From positions 4,139,900-4,203,899 of the forward strand of contig CM049322.1 of assembly GCA_026874595.1 (NCBI GenBank): 64,000 nucleotides of DNA, in the 5' to 3' direction. Numbering within the stretch: position 1 is the first letter of the stretch; the number at the start of each line of letters is the position of its first letter. This stretch comes from Sipunculus nudus (Eukaryota; Annelida; Sipuncula; Golfingiida; Sipunculidae). Below, one piece after another: positions 1 through 11,780 of the stretch. A program made the position numbers and the translations under genes. The notes beneath the pieces are model-generated. The model did not search any database. It was not told where the DNA came from and was given only the letters and a program-made list of their open reading frames with translations.

Positions 1-2000
1 CCATATTAATTTTCTTTTTTAAGGGTGTTTCTGGGAAAGGCGATAGGCAGGAGTTAGAATGAGATACAGCGAGGGTCCTTTAGGTTAAGATATTAAGATT
101 TGCTTTAAACCTGTCTATCGGTTACGCGACCTGTAGAAAACAGATAAAATGTTTAATATTAGCTTTCGCCTTGTGCTGGTGCCAGAGGAACCCTAAGTTT
201 TGCCTGAGATAAAGCTCCCTCCTAACGGCCCCGGTCCAACTACCGCCTCGTCCTCCCTTGTTCTTGATTTTGATGAAGTCATGAGATTCTATAATATTTC
301 AAAGTAAGCGTTATTTGATGTGTCAAAGTTATACATTGTTAGCTGTTTAAGGAACCTCTCTTAAGCGGTCTTTCTATGTGGAACTGACAGCATAATGAAA
401 ACGTCGCTCCTGCAGACCGCCATTCGCACTAAAAAAAAACTGTTAGTTTTATCATCTGGAGACAAGCCCTAAATTTGGTAACCAGTAAAATCGGCATCAT
501 TTGATATCATGAATATCAAGATATATACAAACTGGTTTAATACTGATCGAATACTATACTGTCGTACAAAATCAAAACAATCAATAAAAACCGTTACAAT
601 AGCATTCCTGTTGTGATTAAATCGCCGGTTGTGACTGAGAATATACTATCAACGTGGAAAAGAAAGCTTACGGTTGTGTGCAGAGGGAAACCTTTAATTT
701 TTTTATTAGATTAGAAAGGTTGATTACATGAGGCTTACGCACAAAAAGACCAGGTACTGTTCCACATTGTTCTACATTTTCATAATCTACCGTCGATTAA
801 AGTCCCACATTCATGGAAATGAACATGTGAACAAATGTTAGACATTAAACATCTGGCATGAAATATGACAGAATATCCCTCTCCCTGCAACAGAAAATAC
901 CAGATAACACAAGTCTCAGCTTGTAGCACATTAACATACGGACATTAATTATATCGTTATAATATATCTGATCGGGGATATCATGATATAATGTACACTT
1001 TTTTCCATTACTGACGAACCAGTCTCAGAGTACACTCTCCTGCTTAATTTATCATTGTCCTGAGAAGTGAATTGCTTGATGTGTTATCTACGTTTAAAGG
1101 GTATTGGGTTGATGGTTTTATTGCCTTAAAGCAATCAGAACAAAATATAAAGATCAATCCATGATTCAATCAACACGTAAAACAACGCTTTATCCTGGCC
1201 ATTATCGTTTGATAAACCTCCACATTAAAACTAATTGCCTATTACTTAACTACATTTTTCAATTTCAGAAATGACATTCTTAATCTATACAAAATAAACA
1301 AAGATAGTCCTTGGGTGTCACCTGAAGTATATGTATGAGCTACGTATGGATTCATGAGGTTATAATGTATCGGTACATTGCCCCTATGACGTAAAACGTC
1401 CCAGTGTAAATTATTTCCATTTGGAACCCAATTTTTTTTTTATTTTTAGGAAATCCTTCTGCTTATACATACAATTTACAACTGTCAGTCTTTTGATAAT
1501 TTCGTCTACGTGAATGTCTGTACACAACATTTTTTAGGCGTATTTAAACTTATGCTGACGTCTAGCGGCAATCAAGTAAATAAATGTTCATGTCTGTTGT
1601 AAGGCATGCTCGCGTTGTATAATTGCATGAAGTTTTAGATATGTAGCTGATCAAGAGAAGTGGGTATGGACAGGGGTCTGAGCCCACCCCATTTTAGCCG
1701 CCCTAACTTTTTAAGAGTTTAACCCCTTTTACGGGTCTAAGGACTTTTTATTTTAAATTGTTCACCATTCTTCCTGGATTAGCCCCTCTCTTTTCCTAAA
1801 TCCTGGATTCGCCCCTGTAGATTTAACATATCAGATATCGCAGGTGAAATGAATTCATTTCTGAAGACAGAACATGACTAGTTATTACAGATGAAGCAGT
1901 ACATATAAATGCACAATCTACCACAGTTTATTTGTAAGTTCTGATAAGAATGCCGTTTCCATGGACACGGCTTGCGGTGCGAGTGTCATATTAAGCTTAC
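1..2000. other. no gene recognised, left flank
   Basis: AT-rich sequence without a recognisable coding exon, RNA gene or long repeat. If the minus-strand gene that starts at 2052 is real, its later exons should lie here or beyond the left edge. I looked for a CUB-like exon on the minus strand and did not find one. Confidence 0.5.
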
Positions 2001-2052
2001 CTTGGATTATGCCCAGGCTGCATAGGAAGATCAGTAGATAAGTCGTCGCCAT
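2001..2052 (-). CDS. signal-peptide first exon of a secreted protein
   Basis: On the minus strand an ATG at 2052 opens a 17-residue hydrophobic peptide (MATTYLLIFLCSLGIIQ). It runs straight into a consensus donor, AAG|GTAAGC, whose GT is at 2000-1999. The exon is 52 nt long, so it ends in phase 1, as is usual for introns after signal peptides in secreted animal proteins. The peptide resembles the first exon at 5991-5937 on the same strand (MATS start, aromatic and leucine-rich core, phase 1 donor), which suggests tandem duplicates. The mature protein is not in view. By analogy with the neighbours it may be a CUB protein, but that is inference. The start was chosen because it is the only ATG giving a signal peptide in frame with the donor. 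Confidence 0.55.
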
Positions 2053-4165
2053 GTTTGCGTCTTTATGGACTTTGCTTACCTTTCTTTTACTATTCAAAGG
2101 TCAATGCATTATCAACTAGCATAGTTAAAGATTATTCAGAATACTGACGCCTACGGTCGAGCGTGTCTTTACTGTTAAATAAATCACGCTTGCACCTAGT
2201 GTTAATGCAAACTACTTAACCTAGAAATACTAAAGTTGGCAACTAATGACTTTAGTCACGTGGTCATATCCATGTGAGTAAATGTGTATTTGTATTAGTA
2301 TCAGTATTAGAACTATTACACATCCTGTCCGATTATTTTACCATTTAGGCAAAATTAGATTTAACAGGGCGTTTGTCGGCGGGGGGGGGGGGGGGGGGGA
2401 TCCTCAGGCCATACACCATGTGAAAATCACTGAATGATTTTATTGCTAGGTTCTTCAAGGGAAACGCTGCATACTGTGAAACAGTGATAAAATGGGTCGT
2501 GGCAAAAGTATATGGTATAACATCTGACCCCTCTTTAGTGTTATCTAGGATAGTTTTATATATAGGCTTGGAAAATTTTAAGGACAAGGAGTTCCATATT
2601 ATAGTTTGTGAGTGACGTGCATGAGGTCCGCAGTGGGTGCGAGGTGCATGTAGGTCCGGATCAAGCCTACAAAGCATTCATTATGAACTATTAATTAAGA
2701 ACTCATGATAATCTGATTCATTTTTTTTTTGTTTAATAAAATCTTTGGAATGTCAGTTGACCGGACGGTTGAATGTTTTATAACTTACAGCAAAGAGTTT
2801 AAGATTGGCATGGTTGTGCAGCCTGTTGATGTTTGAAGGTGAACTTAGAGGTGGTTAGACTCACGGACACTCGTTTCCAGCACTAAAATCGCCTAGTAAC
2901 CGTAAACACGTTGAGTATGGGCGATATACCAGTTATAAAAGGACAAGGTAATGAACTCCGCCGCTCCGCGGGCAAGACAACTATGTTCACAAGTGCCATT
3001 GATACACTATTAATGGAGTCCTTCTTTGAGTAATATCGCTTTTTAAGGTGACTGTAAACGGTGCTGTGTTAACGTATTTACGTAGATGGCAAAGACAACA
3101 CACATATACTGTAGTTTTTTTAATAATATGGAAATTGATAAAAGTATTATTGCATTACCGTTGTGTTTGCTTCGTAGTATAAGATTGTATTGTATTGTAG
3201 TATGTTAGTACATTTATGTACTTATTATCAGGTGTTGAATCAAGAATTAAATATATTATAAAGTGTTTGGAGGCCCTCATCCAATACATATAAGAATGGC
3301 TGTGCTAAACCTTCCCGAAGTACCAACGTGTTTTGAAGGTTGCATGACAGTTATCCAGGATTAATGTTGTTATCGCCCTCTGCCAGGTTACATGTATTGT
3401 TTTTATAGAAATACCCCAGATGCGACTTTCACGAATTTATGTCCACATGCAATGCCAACCATCCATCCATAATGGACACTTTGACGTTCGGTGCGCAAAT
3501 ATAAAACTTTCTATAAAAAAAATGTTTTGCTGACATGTTATATCATCTTCACTTTCCGTTAACAAAAGTAGAAAAATGTGTGTCAGATAAACGGTCTGTA
3601 AATGACATGCGTCACTCCAGGAGCTTTATATTTATACATTTTTTAATGGTACCATTTTCAGGAAAGAAAAGGCTCCTAACCGAGAATGGCCAAATATTTT
3701 TCGTGGTGTCGTATCTGCATGCATATTAATAAAATGTATTGCGTTTTAGGAAAACTTTGAGAACAGCACTTCCAGTAATATAAGTAACGTAAAACTTGAA
3801 TAATAAGTAACTGTTACATTTATCCTTACACTAAAGTGGTATATATTCTGAAGCCCGCATTGTTCTAACTAAAATTTTTTATTCAAAATAAGATTAGATA
3901 GACATTTTTTTAAAACCTGTTCAAACTATTTCGGTCAGGTGAGCTACATATTTGAAGATATGTTGACATTATATATATATGGCCGAAAAAATAACAAAAA
4001 ATATAACAAAATAGAGACAAGGTACAAATATACCAAGGCCTTGTTCCTGTTTAAATCGTTGGTGAGGATTACAGGTTTATAACAGTGTGCCATCTACATT
4101 ACTGGACCACTGGCATCATGTGTTGTTCTCTCGAACAAAGACTTCACCAACTAACAGTAAATTAT
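2053..4165. other. intergenic, no gene recognised
   Basis: No convincing exon. It contains a 19-bp poly-G run at 2381-2399. A minus-strand open frame at 2345-2677 has a weak resemblance to LINE reverse-transcriptase tails but no diagnostic motif. A short TA run lies at 3970-3981. At 3932-3955 there is a GGTCAGGTGAGCTA-type segment like the end of the dispersed repeat at 58.5 kb. Confidence 0.4.
2381..2399. repeat. poly-G homopolymer
   Basis: Nineteen consecutive G, preceded by GGC. Such a tract can form G-quadruplex structures and is prone to length error in assembly. Confidence 0.9.
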
Positions 4166-4169
4166 ACCA

Positions 4170-4540
4170 GATCCTATCTTTGAATCGATAACAGGTCCTA
4201 TCTGACAACGGTTAAACAAATCCTATCACACAATGGAGAAACAAATCCTATCTCACAATGGTTAAATATGTCTTATCCCGCAATGGTTAAACATATCCTG
4301 TCTCACAATCGTTATACATGTCCTGTCTCACAATCGTTTAGAAGTTATTGTATCACAATGGTTATACAATTACTATATCACATTGGTTACAGACATCCTA
4401 TCTCACAATGGTTACAGATCCTGTCTCACAATGGTTAAACTGATTCTGTTTCACAATAGTTCAACGAATCCTCTCACACAATGGTTAAGGAGATCCTATC
4501 TCACAATGGTTTAACTGTTCCTGTCTGACAATGATTAAAC
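4170..4540. repeat. degenerate 25-bp minisatellite, about 14 copies
   Basis: The core CTCACAATGGTTA recurs about every 25 bp (for example at 4206, 4231 and 4256), interspersed with ATCCTATC/ATCCTGTC. Copies differ by several substitutions, so the array is old. It has no coding potential. Confidence 0.85.
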
Positions 4541-4621
4541 GCACTTAAGCAAATAAGCATATTCACGTGTTCTGATTGCCTAAAACAATTCAGGAATTTA
4601 ACCGTAGCTCTGTATCCTATA

Positions 4622-4657
4622 TATTTATCTATCTATCTCTCTCTTTCTCTCTCTCTC

Positions 4658-4703
<46 letters not shown>

Positions 4704-4723
4704 TATCCTTTATACCCAACACT

Positions 4724-4805
<82 letters not shown>
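4622..4805. repeat. compound microsatellite TCTA/TC/TA
   Basis: Runs of TCTA and TC (4622-4658), TA (4661-4700), TCTA (4725-4753) and TA (4754-4805) are separated by a 25-bp unique piece. The open frames across it (poly Ile-Tyr or Leu-Ser) are repeat translations and not genes. Confidence 0.95.
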
Positions 4806-4808
<3 letters not shown>

Positions 4809-5313
4809 ACATGTCTTTTTTTTAATTTTAATAAACCTACCATTTACGAAACCTACATGTCGTTTCAGATCTATAAAATGCATGCATCCTTTGTTATACC
4901 ATGTATAAAATATAATATATAATATATAATATACCATGCATAGAATCATAGTAACCTAGGGTGTACATGGTAGTGTAAAACGAGAGAGAAGCTGCAAGGA
5001 CCGATAAACATATATAACGGGCAACCGATTTATGAGTCATTGTCCTAATAATGTCTCTCTGTATTATCATGGCACGTGAATCGTCTTATAGAAAAACGAT
5101 GAGCTCGTTTTACCTGTAGCCTTAATTGTGATCCAGTTATATTTTAGAGGTGACAGTTAGTGCACATGTTAGAGATAAGCTTTGTAATATATCAAGTGCT
5201 ATCTTAACATTGTGCGGATAATGGGTTCATCATAACATACCAGCTTGTGTAACATGACTAGAGGTTTCATTGAGACATAAGGAGATACCAGTGATCAGCC
5301 AGGGAGCGCTCAC
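4806..5313. other. presumed intron or downstream flank of the minus CUB locus
   Basis: No second CUB exon could be recognised on the minus strand below the donor at 5313. Short AT palindromes occur around 4908-4935. Confidence 0.35.
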
Positions 5314-5468
5314 CTCCACCAGGGCATTAATTCTTACCGATATCTTTACGGTAAACGACTCTATATCCAACTGGATGTAATTATTGTTCTGAGTGACACA
5401 CTTTGCAACATGATTTCTTAGACCTCCTGGATAATTTGATGAAAACGTGAATTTTAGAGACATTTGGC
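5314..5468 (-). pseudogene. CUB half-domain exon with altered acceptor
   Basis: The minus-strand frame gives the first half of a CUB domain: SSNYPGG, then ...AKC..., then YIQLDIESFTVK, a hydrophobic beta strand ending in a Phe-rich strand. It ends at NALVE|GTGAGC, a good donor in phase 0. This is the same position and phase as the donor in the plus-strand CUB exon 17713-17900 (SLK|GTGAGC). The exon should start as GC CAA, coding G-Q as in the plus gene (GQN versus GQM). The two bases before it at 5470-5469 read GG where AG is required, and no other AG is available before an in-frame stop upstream. Several CUB cysteines present in the plus gene are missing here. It is either a decayed gene copy or an exon with a non-canonical acceptor. 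A second possible donor (CG|GTAAGA) lies upstream at about 5336. Fold and homology are judged by eye. Confidence 0.5.
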
Positions 5469-5498
5469 CCGCATAATAATAGTATTAATATAGCTCAT

Positions 5499-5525
5499 AT
5501 TATATATATATATATATATATATAT
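5499..5525. repeat. TA microsatellite
   Basis: About thirteen TA units lie just upstream, on the minus strand, of the CUB-like exon, where its polypyrimidine tract would be expected. Confidence 0.95.
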
Positions 5526-5936
5526 TAAGGGATAGAGACACAGACAGCGTAATAGGATCACCACGTCTTTTACACAAATTTTCTGTTATGTAGCTTCGAA
5601 AAAAGTATGCACTCACCAGTTAATGTCATCATATGGCTGAACTATTTTGGTTTCTAATAGAGTAGTAGGTTATGCACACTAATATATAGTAACATATTCT
5701 ATCGAATAAAACAAAAAATAAAAATTATATTTTATTAAGTACGGTTTCATTGAATAATTTAAATATTCAGTCAATAGCATTGCTTAATTTAGGAGACACA
5801 TTGAGGTTATGAATGACCAGTGTAAACAAACAGTTAAAGCTTATATAAAATAATGGCCAATCGCTTCGGACAAGGTAATAGGTTTCGTATGTCATCAATA
5901 TGTCAGATTAAAGTTGGTAAGTAATTTAAGACTTAC

Positions 5937-5991
5937 CGCTGACTTTGGCCAGACAGCAAAAAAATATGTAGAATAGGAGTGACGTTGCCAT
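5937..5991 (-). CDS. signal-peptide first exon, probably of the 5.3-kb CUB locus
   Basis: The minus-strand ATG at 5991 encodes MATSLLFYIFFCCLAKVS (18 residues, strongly hydrophobic core, a secretion signal by inspection). It ends at AGC G|GTAAGT, a near-ideal donor, in phase 1. The next exon on this strand should begin in phase 1, which fits the G-Q start of the CUB-like exon at 5468. Together they would make a secreted CUB protein with a 468-bp intron. The sequence resembles the exon at 2052-2001 (both MAT-S/T). Intact signal peptide and donor with a damaged next acceptor suggests recent loss, or that the true second exon was missed. Confidence 0.6.
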
Positions 5992-6900
5992 GACTGCTAT
6001 GTCGGTATAACTCCGGACAACTGATCTAGGAGACACTGCTTGAAAAGAGGGAATGTGCTTATCTTTATTTGTACCTCTCTATCCACGGCACTAATACATT
6101 ATCATGTCATACAAATCCCATTATCAATGAATGATGTCAAACATTGTTTTATATCTGATTGTTTTGTGCTAAGGTCATGTTTTCGTGACGTGCGTGCCTT
6201 GACAACTAGGCATACTAGGCATGCATGTAAATGATATGAAGTGTTATAAATACTACGCCAAGGTGTAATCTTATGACGCATGTCATAGGCTGATGTAGAG
6301 GACATAGTATACCAATAATAATATTATACAATGCTACAACTTTACAGCGAGCATAGTGGAAATTTGCCTCTGTTCCTTGGCCCTTTAGCAAACATGTTAT
6401 AACAAAATATTGCCCGAAAACCTACTGTATATCATATAACTCAGTTATAATATCCAGGTGACAACTGTTTTTTAATAAGATGGATACTATTCAAGCCAAT
6501 ATTCTAAAGCTAGCATTAAATTTACATATATTGCTTGCGATTTAAATACCATTTCTCAATAATATGGAAACTATATCTGTTTCGTCATATAATTTCATAT
6601 GGGCAAAATAGGAACCCCTTATATATAAACTAAAGAAATACAAACATTACCCTAAGGCGAGCATACCGGATCTGTTTCACTTACTTTCAGGAGTAATTAA
6701 GGGATCACTAAAAGTTACAACATTGGTTCCTCGCTGGGTTGGTATTCATTCCAATTCATTTAATTTTCCCTTTGTCAATTCAATTCAACTCCAATTCATT
6801 CAATTTGTCTTTCAATTCCAATTCATTTCCAATTCAATTCAGAATTGACCCTATGTCTTATGTCTGCGATAAAATTGACTTAATATAATAATAGGCTGAC
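5992..6900. other. intergenic, no gene recognised
   Basis: It includes 6750-6850, a run of degenerate AATTCAATTC/ATTCCAATTC repeats (simple AT-rich pentamer-like repetition). Nothing coding is supported. Confidence 0.5.
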
Positions 6901-6969
6901 GAACAGGAAACGCAAAGCAAACGCAAAATTTAACCTATTATGTAGAAAGAGTAAATCATGACAACAGTA

Positions 6970-7230
6970 GACTGTAGGTGACAGTGAGTATTGAATGAGG
7001 ATAAGAAAGAAACCCATAATCTGTAGGATAGGTGACAGTGAGTATTGAGTGTGAATAAGCAAGACAACCGTGAAGTGAAGGTGACAGTGAGTATCGAGTA
7101 ATGATAAGCAGGGCAACCATAGGCTGTAGGTGACAGTGAGTATTGAGAGGGGAAGAACTGGGCAATCGTAGGCTGAAAGTGACAGTGTATATTGAGTGAG
7201 GAAAACAGGACAACCGTATTGTATTGAGAA
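6970..7230. repeat. 49-bp minisatellite, five copies
   Basis: GTGACAGTGAGTATTGAG-type cores start at 6978, 7032, 7081, 7130 and 7179, so the period is 49 bp after one 54-bp unit. The spacers share GGCAACC-type segments. Both long minus-strand frames here are repeat translations. Confidence 0.85.
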
Positions 7231-8185
7231 TTAAGTGTGGATAAATTTCACCATTTATGAAAGGAATTACACGAGACGAATCCAGACGTCCTATTCTTGA
7301 AACCGGTAACAAGATGTAAAATATATTCTCTTAATACATTAACAGGAATAATCAGCAAAATTCAATTGAGCTTTCATTGACTATGTTCGCTTTTAAGCTC
7401 AAGTGATGTGCAGGTATCCTCTTAGTCAAATACATGCCCATTCATGTATCTTTATCTTCATATCATTAAAGTTAATTTGGTGTTATTTAGGTTATACTAA
7501 GAACACATGAGGAAGATTGCAAATATCACTTTTGCACAAAACATACAATGATAAATAACTAAAATGTGATAAAAAACAGATGCCATTGATTTAAATTGAA
7601 ATCATTATTGAATGTCGCGCACAACGACGACGTGCCCACATTTAAAATGTTGGCTAAAAGATGGAAAGAAAAAAAAAACAGGCGATATGTTTGTTTGTTC
7701 AAATTAAAGCATTTTGTCCCATTTTAAACCTGCATTTGGGAAGTTTCTGCACAGAAGAAGCTTCCCTTCTATGCTCTTGACATTTTAAATTGATACATGC
7801 CTTAGAGACGTTAGGCTTAATCAGACGAACATATATATAAAAAAACACATATTTTACATTTTGTAAACTTGACAATTCTGTGTTCTCCAAATAAACAAAA
7901 CTTTGGAACTCCGAGCTAAATTCCTTTTAAAATCTGAGTTTTCTGTCAAGATGCAGAAAAGTTGGGTATCCTTAGAACGAATAAAGATAATCAAAATAAT
8001 AAGCGAGGTATATAAACTGAAAGGTTTATTTTTTCAAATGTGCAGTGTGTCCTTAGTAATACCAGCGAATGGCAAAATGTCTCACTCTTAGATGCCCATG
8101 ACTGGCTATAAAATAATGTATTTGTAAATAATTTAATGCCAGCAGCATCTTAAATAATGGAAGTTAAACATTTGTGAATAACATT
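7231..8185. other. intergenic, no gene recognised
   Basis: AT-rich sequence with short random open frames only. Confidence 0.5.
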
Positions 8186-8189
8186 TGTG

Positions 8190-8575
8190 GCGTCCCTGAT
8201 ACGAAGCACGTGTTTAGCTAATGCTTCTGTGAAGATCATCTAGGTTTAGCTCTATCTATCACATTTGTAGTGTTTGCATCCTCAGTCATCACGTTAGTCT
8301 AGGGGATTCACTTCAACTCGTGTCAGATTTTCACTGAGCACGCCGGTTACGAGCTGATTCATCTGAAGTAATAAAATAAACTTAACTGAACTATGTGACA
8401 TACCTGATATAAAGCACGTGTTTAGCGACTGCTACCAGGATGTTCATCTAAGTATAGTTACTAAGACTCCTCATTAATCATGAATGACTGCTTTGCCCAG
8501 CGCTTACATAGCTTTACTCATCATGATTTGTTCTCCTCTCTGTTCTTCAGTTTACTTTTCAGTCATTCAGAATTA
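8190..8575. repeat. two diverged copies of a dispersed repeat, about 210 bp apart
   Basis: CCTGATACGAAGCACGTG (8193) and CCTGATATAAAGCACGTG (8403) are each followed by TTTAGC, then a CATCTA segment about 30 bp further on. A third, weaker copy starts near 10447 (ATGATATAAAACACGTA...CCAGG) and a fragment lies near 9372 (GATATGAAGCACGAG). The family is unknown to me. The shared CACGTG is an E-box hexamer. Confidence 0.55.
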
Positions 8576-8579
8576 TCTT

Positions 8580-9915
8580 TATTAAAAATAAATTATTTAC
8601 TGAATTTTATATTTACAGAAAAAAATATATAATATAGAAGTGTAACTAGAAAAGAATAATCATTTATTTATCTAGCATCATTTGTAGAGGGATGGACTCT
8701 TTTTATTGTAAAATACTACACAGTCATTAATCGGCTTACAGTTTTGTTTCACGTTGTTTTGTTAAGGCATTTTGATGGAAAATAATATGTGAAACACCTG
8801 CAAACGATTAATATGAATCCATATTAGCCAGGTATGTGCGGGTTCATGGATGGGTTGGTTTTGTTAACGGAATATCAACTCACACATACACACATGCAGA
8901 CGAGCCTACTCTGGTCATATCGGTTAATAGAAAATCCCGTTTATTGTCACATAATTCTGAAATCCCAAACCATTTATTATATAAACAATGGTAAATCTGA
9001 CCGTTTAATATCATGGAATATTGTCATAATCCCGTTTATTGTCATGCTTGGAACCCGTTGCAGTGATACCAGTTCGCAGTTAATATCACATCAAACGCCA
9101 AGACGGTGATCAACGAGGCCAAGCGCCTTTAATCGGTCAGCCCTATCAAACGATCGCATCTCCCACCTGTTTGCGCCAGACAAGTGCAGTGATGCATGCG
9201 GGTCTTTACCTGTGACTTAGCTAATTAACATCTAAAGAGAACAAGGTAATCCAGATCATTGCATTTCTTCGTACGTTAACAAGGACGATGTTTGCGATCA
9301 CATATCATACATAATGAACTCCTGGCCTTTGAAAGGCCGCGGTTTACACTTCAGTGACGTTTCGCCTAGATGATATGAAGCACGAGCTCTAAATGTTGCT
9401 TACGACTGGATCCCCTTCAATGGTCCACGGAAAGCTGGAGGTTTTTTTTAAGCACTGGAGGAGATACCCAGTCCAAAACCTCGCGGCGAAACTTCAGAAA
9501 TTTGACGAGGGCATGACGATGCCCGCTCCCCGAACAGACCTATTATAAAGACGATCATGGAAGTTTGAGTCATTAATAAGATATCCGGAAAATAAGGCGC
9601 AATTGTCAGGGAAAGAATTATCTAGTAAAATAATTTGCCATCATAATGTTTTAACTGTGCCGCATATTTCCAGACGTATGACCTCACGACCCCAACGCTA
9701 CGACTTTTTCTGTTGGAAAGTCGGATTTTTGTCAGTTATTGCGGCATGCGACACAAAACTTACGGGAAATAAATTTTCAGGTGTGCATAAACATAATTTG
9801 ATATGCCGTTGTACAATAAAAATATTCATAAACGTTCCTGTTTCTTTTTATTGACGATTTATTTAATATCATTTGAGACATAACGCTTCTTCTATGTCTC
9901 AAAAGGACATCGATG
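8580..9915. other. intergenic, no gene recognised
   Basis: A plus-strand frame at 9603-9854 shows no recognisable motif. The stretch 9340-9540 is somewhat richer in GC and holds a fragment of the dispersed repeat. Confidence 0.45.
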
Positions 9916-9917
9916 TT

Positions 9918-9994
9918 GAAGCCCGCATAATGTCACATCCCGGTTATTATCATAATTTCTGCATTCACCACTGACATGACAATAAGCGGGCTTC
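9918..9994. mobile_element. 77-bp inverted-repeat element, possible MITE
   Basis: GAAGCCCGCATAATGTCA (9918-9935) is nearly the reverse complement of TGACAATAAGCGGGCTTC (9977-9994): 16 of 18 positions match. The loop is 41 bp. A long TA microsatellite starts three bases after the right end, compatible with insertion at TA. A fragment GAAGCCCGCATTGTTC occurs at 3851-3866. There is no transposase, and the class is not assigned. Confidence 0.5.

Positions 9995-9996
<2 letters not shown>

Positions 9997-10039
<43 letters not shown>
9997..10039. repeat. TA microsatellite
   Basis: An uninterrupted TA run of about 43 bp. Confidence 0.95.
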
Positions 10040-10042
<3 letters not shown>

Positions 10043-11510
10043 CATAAAATACGCTTTAGCTTTCAAATTAAAGAATGGATTTACAATTCTTACATTTTTT
10101 TTAAACGAAGGATTCAAGGTTAATTGTGTATTTTATAGGGTTTTTATGGCCTATTTAACAATGTTTTACTTGTAAACAATATGATATCGTTTAATATGCA
10201 GGGAGTGAATGTATACCTATACAAAAAAAGGATTTTAATGAACGATGGTCTTGTCGAATTTATTGGCTCAAACATTCATCCATAACGTAATGCTTGACGT
10301 TGCTGACGTCACCAAAAGAACAACCTTTATTTTAGCATTTTATCCTTTTTATTCAAGGGTCCTGTCTTCTAAGCATTACCTTTTATGAACGTAAACCATA
10401 GCGTTAGAAAATGCTTCTAAAAACCTTGAGATAGCTTTTTGTGTACATGATATAAAACACGTATCTAGGTACAGCGACCAGGAAATTTATCCCTGACAGG
10501 TACTGTACAGTTTTAATGTCACTAAAAGACCAGGTAACCATTAAGGCATAGTCATTAATCACAATTAAAAGCCTTGGTATCACATCATTCTCGGCGTCCG
10601 TACAGACTGAGTTATCAGGTTACTCAGAGGATGCACTTTGAATTGTCTGTTTTTTATGTCTTTGTTATTTCTGTGATAAATGTAGAAGTTGATACAAATT
10701 AAGAATAATAAATTATAATGATAATAATTTATTTAATTATTTAGTATGTTCCTGTTCCAGAAAATATGATAAAAGTAGAAGTAAAACCGCTGCATGATGG
10801 TCAAACCTTTTAATCAAACAGTGCATTGTAGTAAACAAAGGCTACCTCCTAACATGCATAGTACAATGGTCAGGTTAGCAAAGCATTGTCTGATAGGACA
10901 GACGCCTGATAAAGTTCTGGATGTTAAAGATATTTAATTTAAAATAGCAAATACACTTGTTTTGCTCGGTATGTACAAAAAGTATATGCAAGCTGTAAGT
11001 TTTATTCTGGTGCCTTTTTATTAAACAGCTTCAGGAAGTTTATTTCTTCAAAGAAAGTGTGTATTCGAAGGACTCGAAATTAATGGTGTAAAATCCAAAA
11101 TATTTATAATAAACATCGACATTGTGGACTTTACATGCACCATTGTTATCGTACATATTACCGAGAGAAAAGCCAATCTGCTGCAAATTAATACCTGCCA
11201 ACTTGCACTGCGATACAACAGTTGGTTTAACAAAAGTAGCCTGAATGTTTTGTTTTCAGTCAATGTTGTATCATGGGCTGATTGTTCCCCAACAGTAGCA
11301 TAATGTATCGAATTATAAATTATTTTATTTAGGTTATTTTGTTCACTTGGCGACATATTTTACTCCAATAATTCTAAACATTCTCATTCAAAACAGACAG
11401 TATATCAATACTTTACATCCACATCACTCAGCTCTAAGTTAATTCATGTTGATTATAAATTTATGATGATTATTAAATAACATGAAATACCACAACCATC
11501 CAACAACATG
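10040..11510. other. intergenic, no gene recognised
   Basis: It holds the third copy of the dispersed repeat (about 10440-10500). A minus-strand open frame at 11048-11356 has no recognisable domain. Confidence 0.45.
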
Positions 11511-11512
11511 CA

Positions 11513-11513
11513 C

Positions 11514-11549
<36 letters not shown>

Positions 11550-11574
11550 CAGAGAGAGAGACAGAGAGAGAGAG
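11513..11574. repeat. GA microsatellite
   Basis: GA dinucleotides interrupted by AAAG and ACAG. They end about 200 bp before the first exon of gene A. Confidence 0.95.
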
Positions 11575-11672
11575 GGTCATGAATATTAAGAAATGGGCAT
11601 AGTCGCATGTTGAATTAATCTTGCATGTTAAACTTGTATTGTGATTTCCACTGTCACGCCACTATTTTTCGT

Positions 11673-11707
11673 CCAATCACATCTCCACTCCTCCGTTGCG
11701 TGGTAAC
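11673..11707 (+). promoter_or_regulatory. CCAAT box and X-box-like palindrome upstream of gene A
   Basis: CCAAT at 11673-11677 is followed 17 bp later by GTTGCGTGGTAAC (11695-11707), a near-palindrome with the half-site spacing of RFX X-boxes. Both lie 70-110 bp before the chosen ATG of gene A, where a promoter or 5' leader would be. Binding is inferred from motif shape only. Confidence 0.3.
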
Positions 11708-11780
11708 CATGCGTGATAGGAGAGGATATTTCATCCATCCCTTGTCTAACGCCGCATACCGTCCTAGTAGGCAGACCATT

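Noticed and set aside
2345-2677. Minus-strand frame resembling a LINE reverse-transcriptase tail
   Set aside because: Only a loose W-N-S-L likeness; a poly-G tract forms its end (poly-Pro).
4576-4949. Open frames rich in Ile and Tyr across TA and TCTA tracts
   Set aside because: They are direct translations of microsatellites on both strands.
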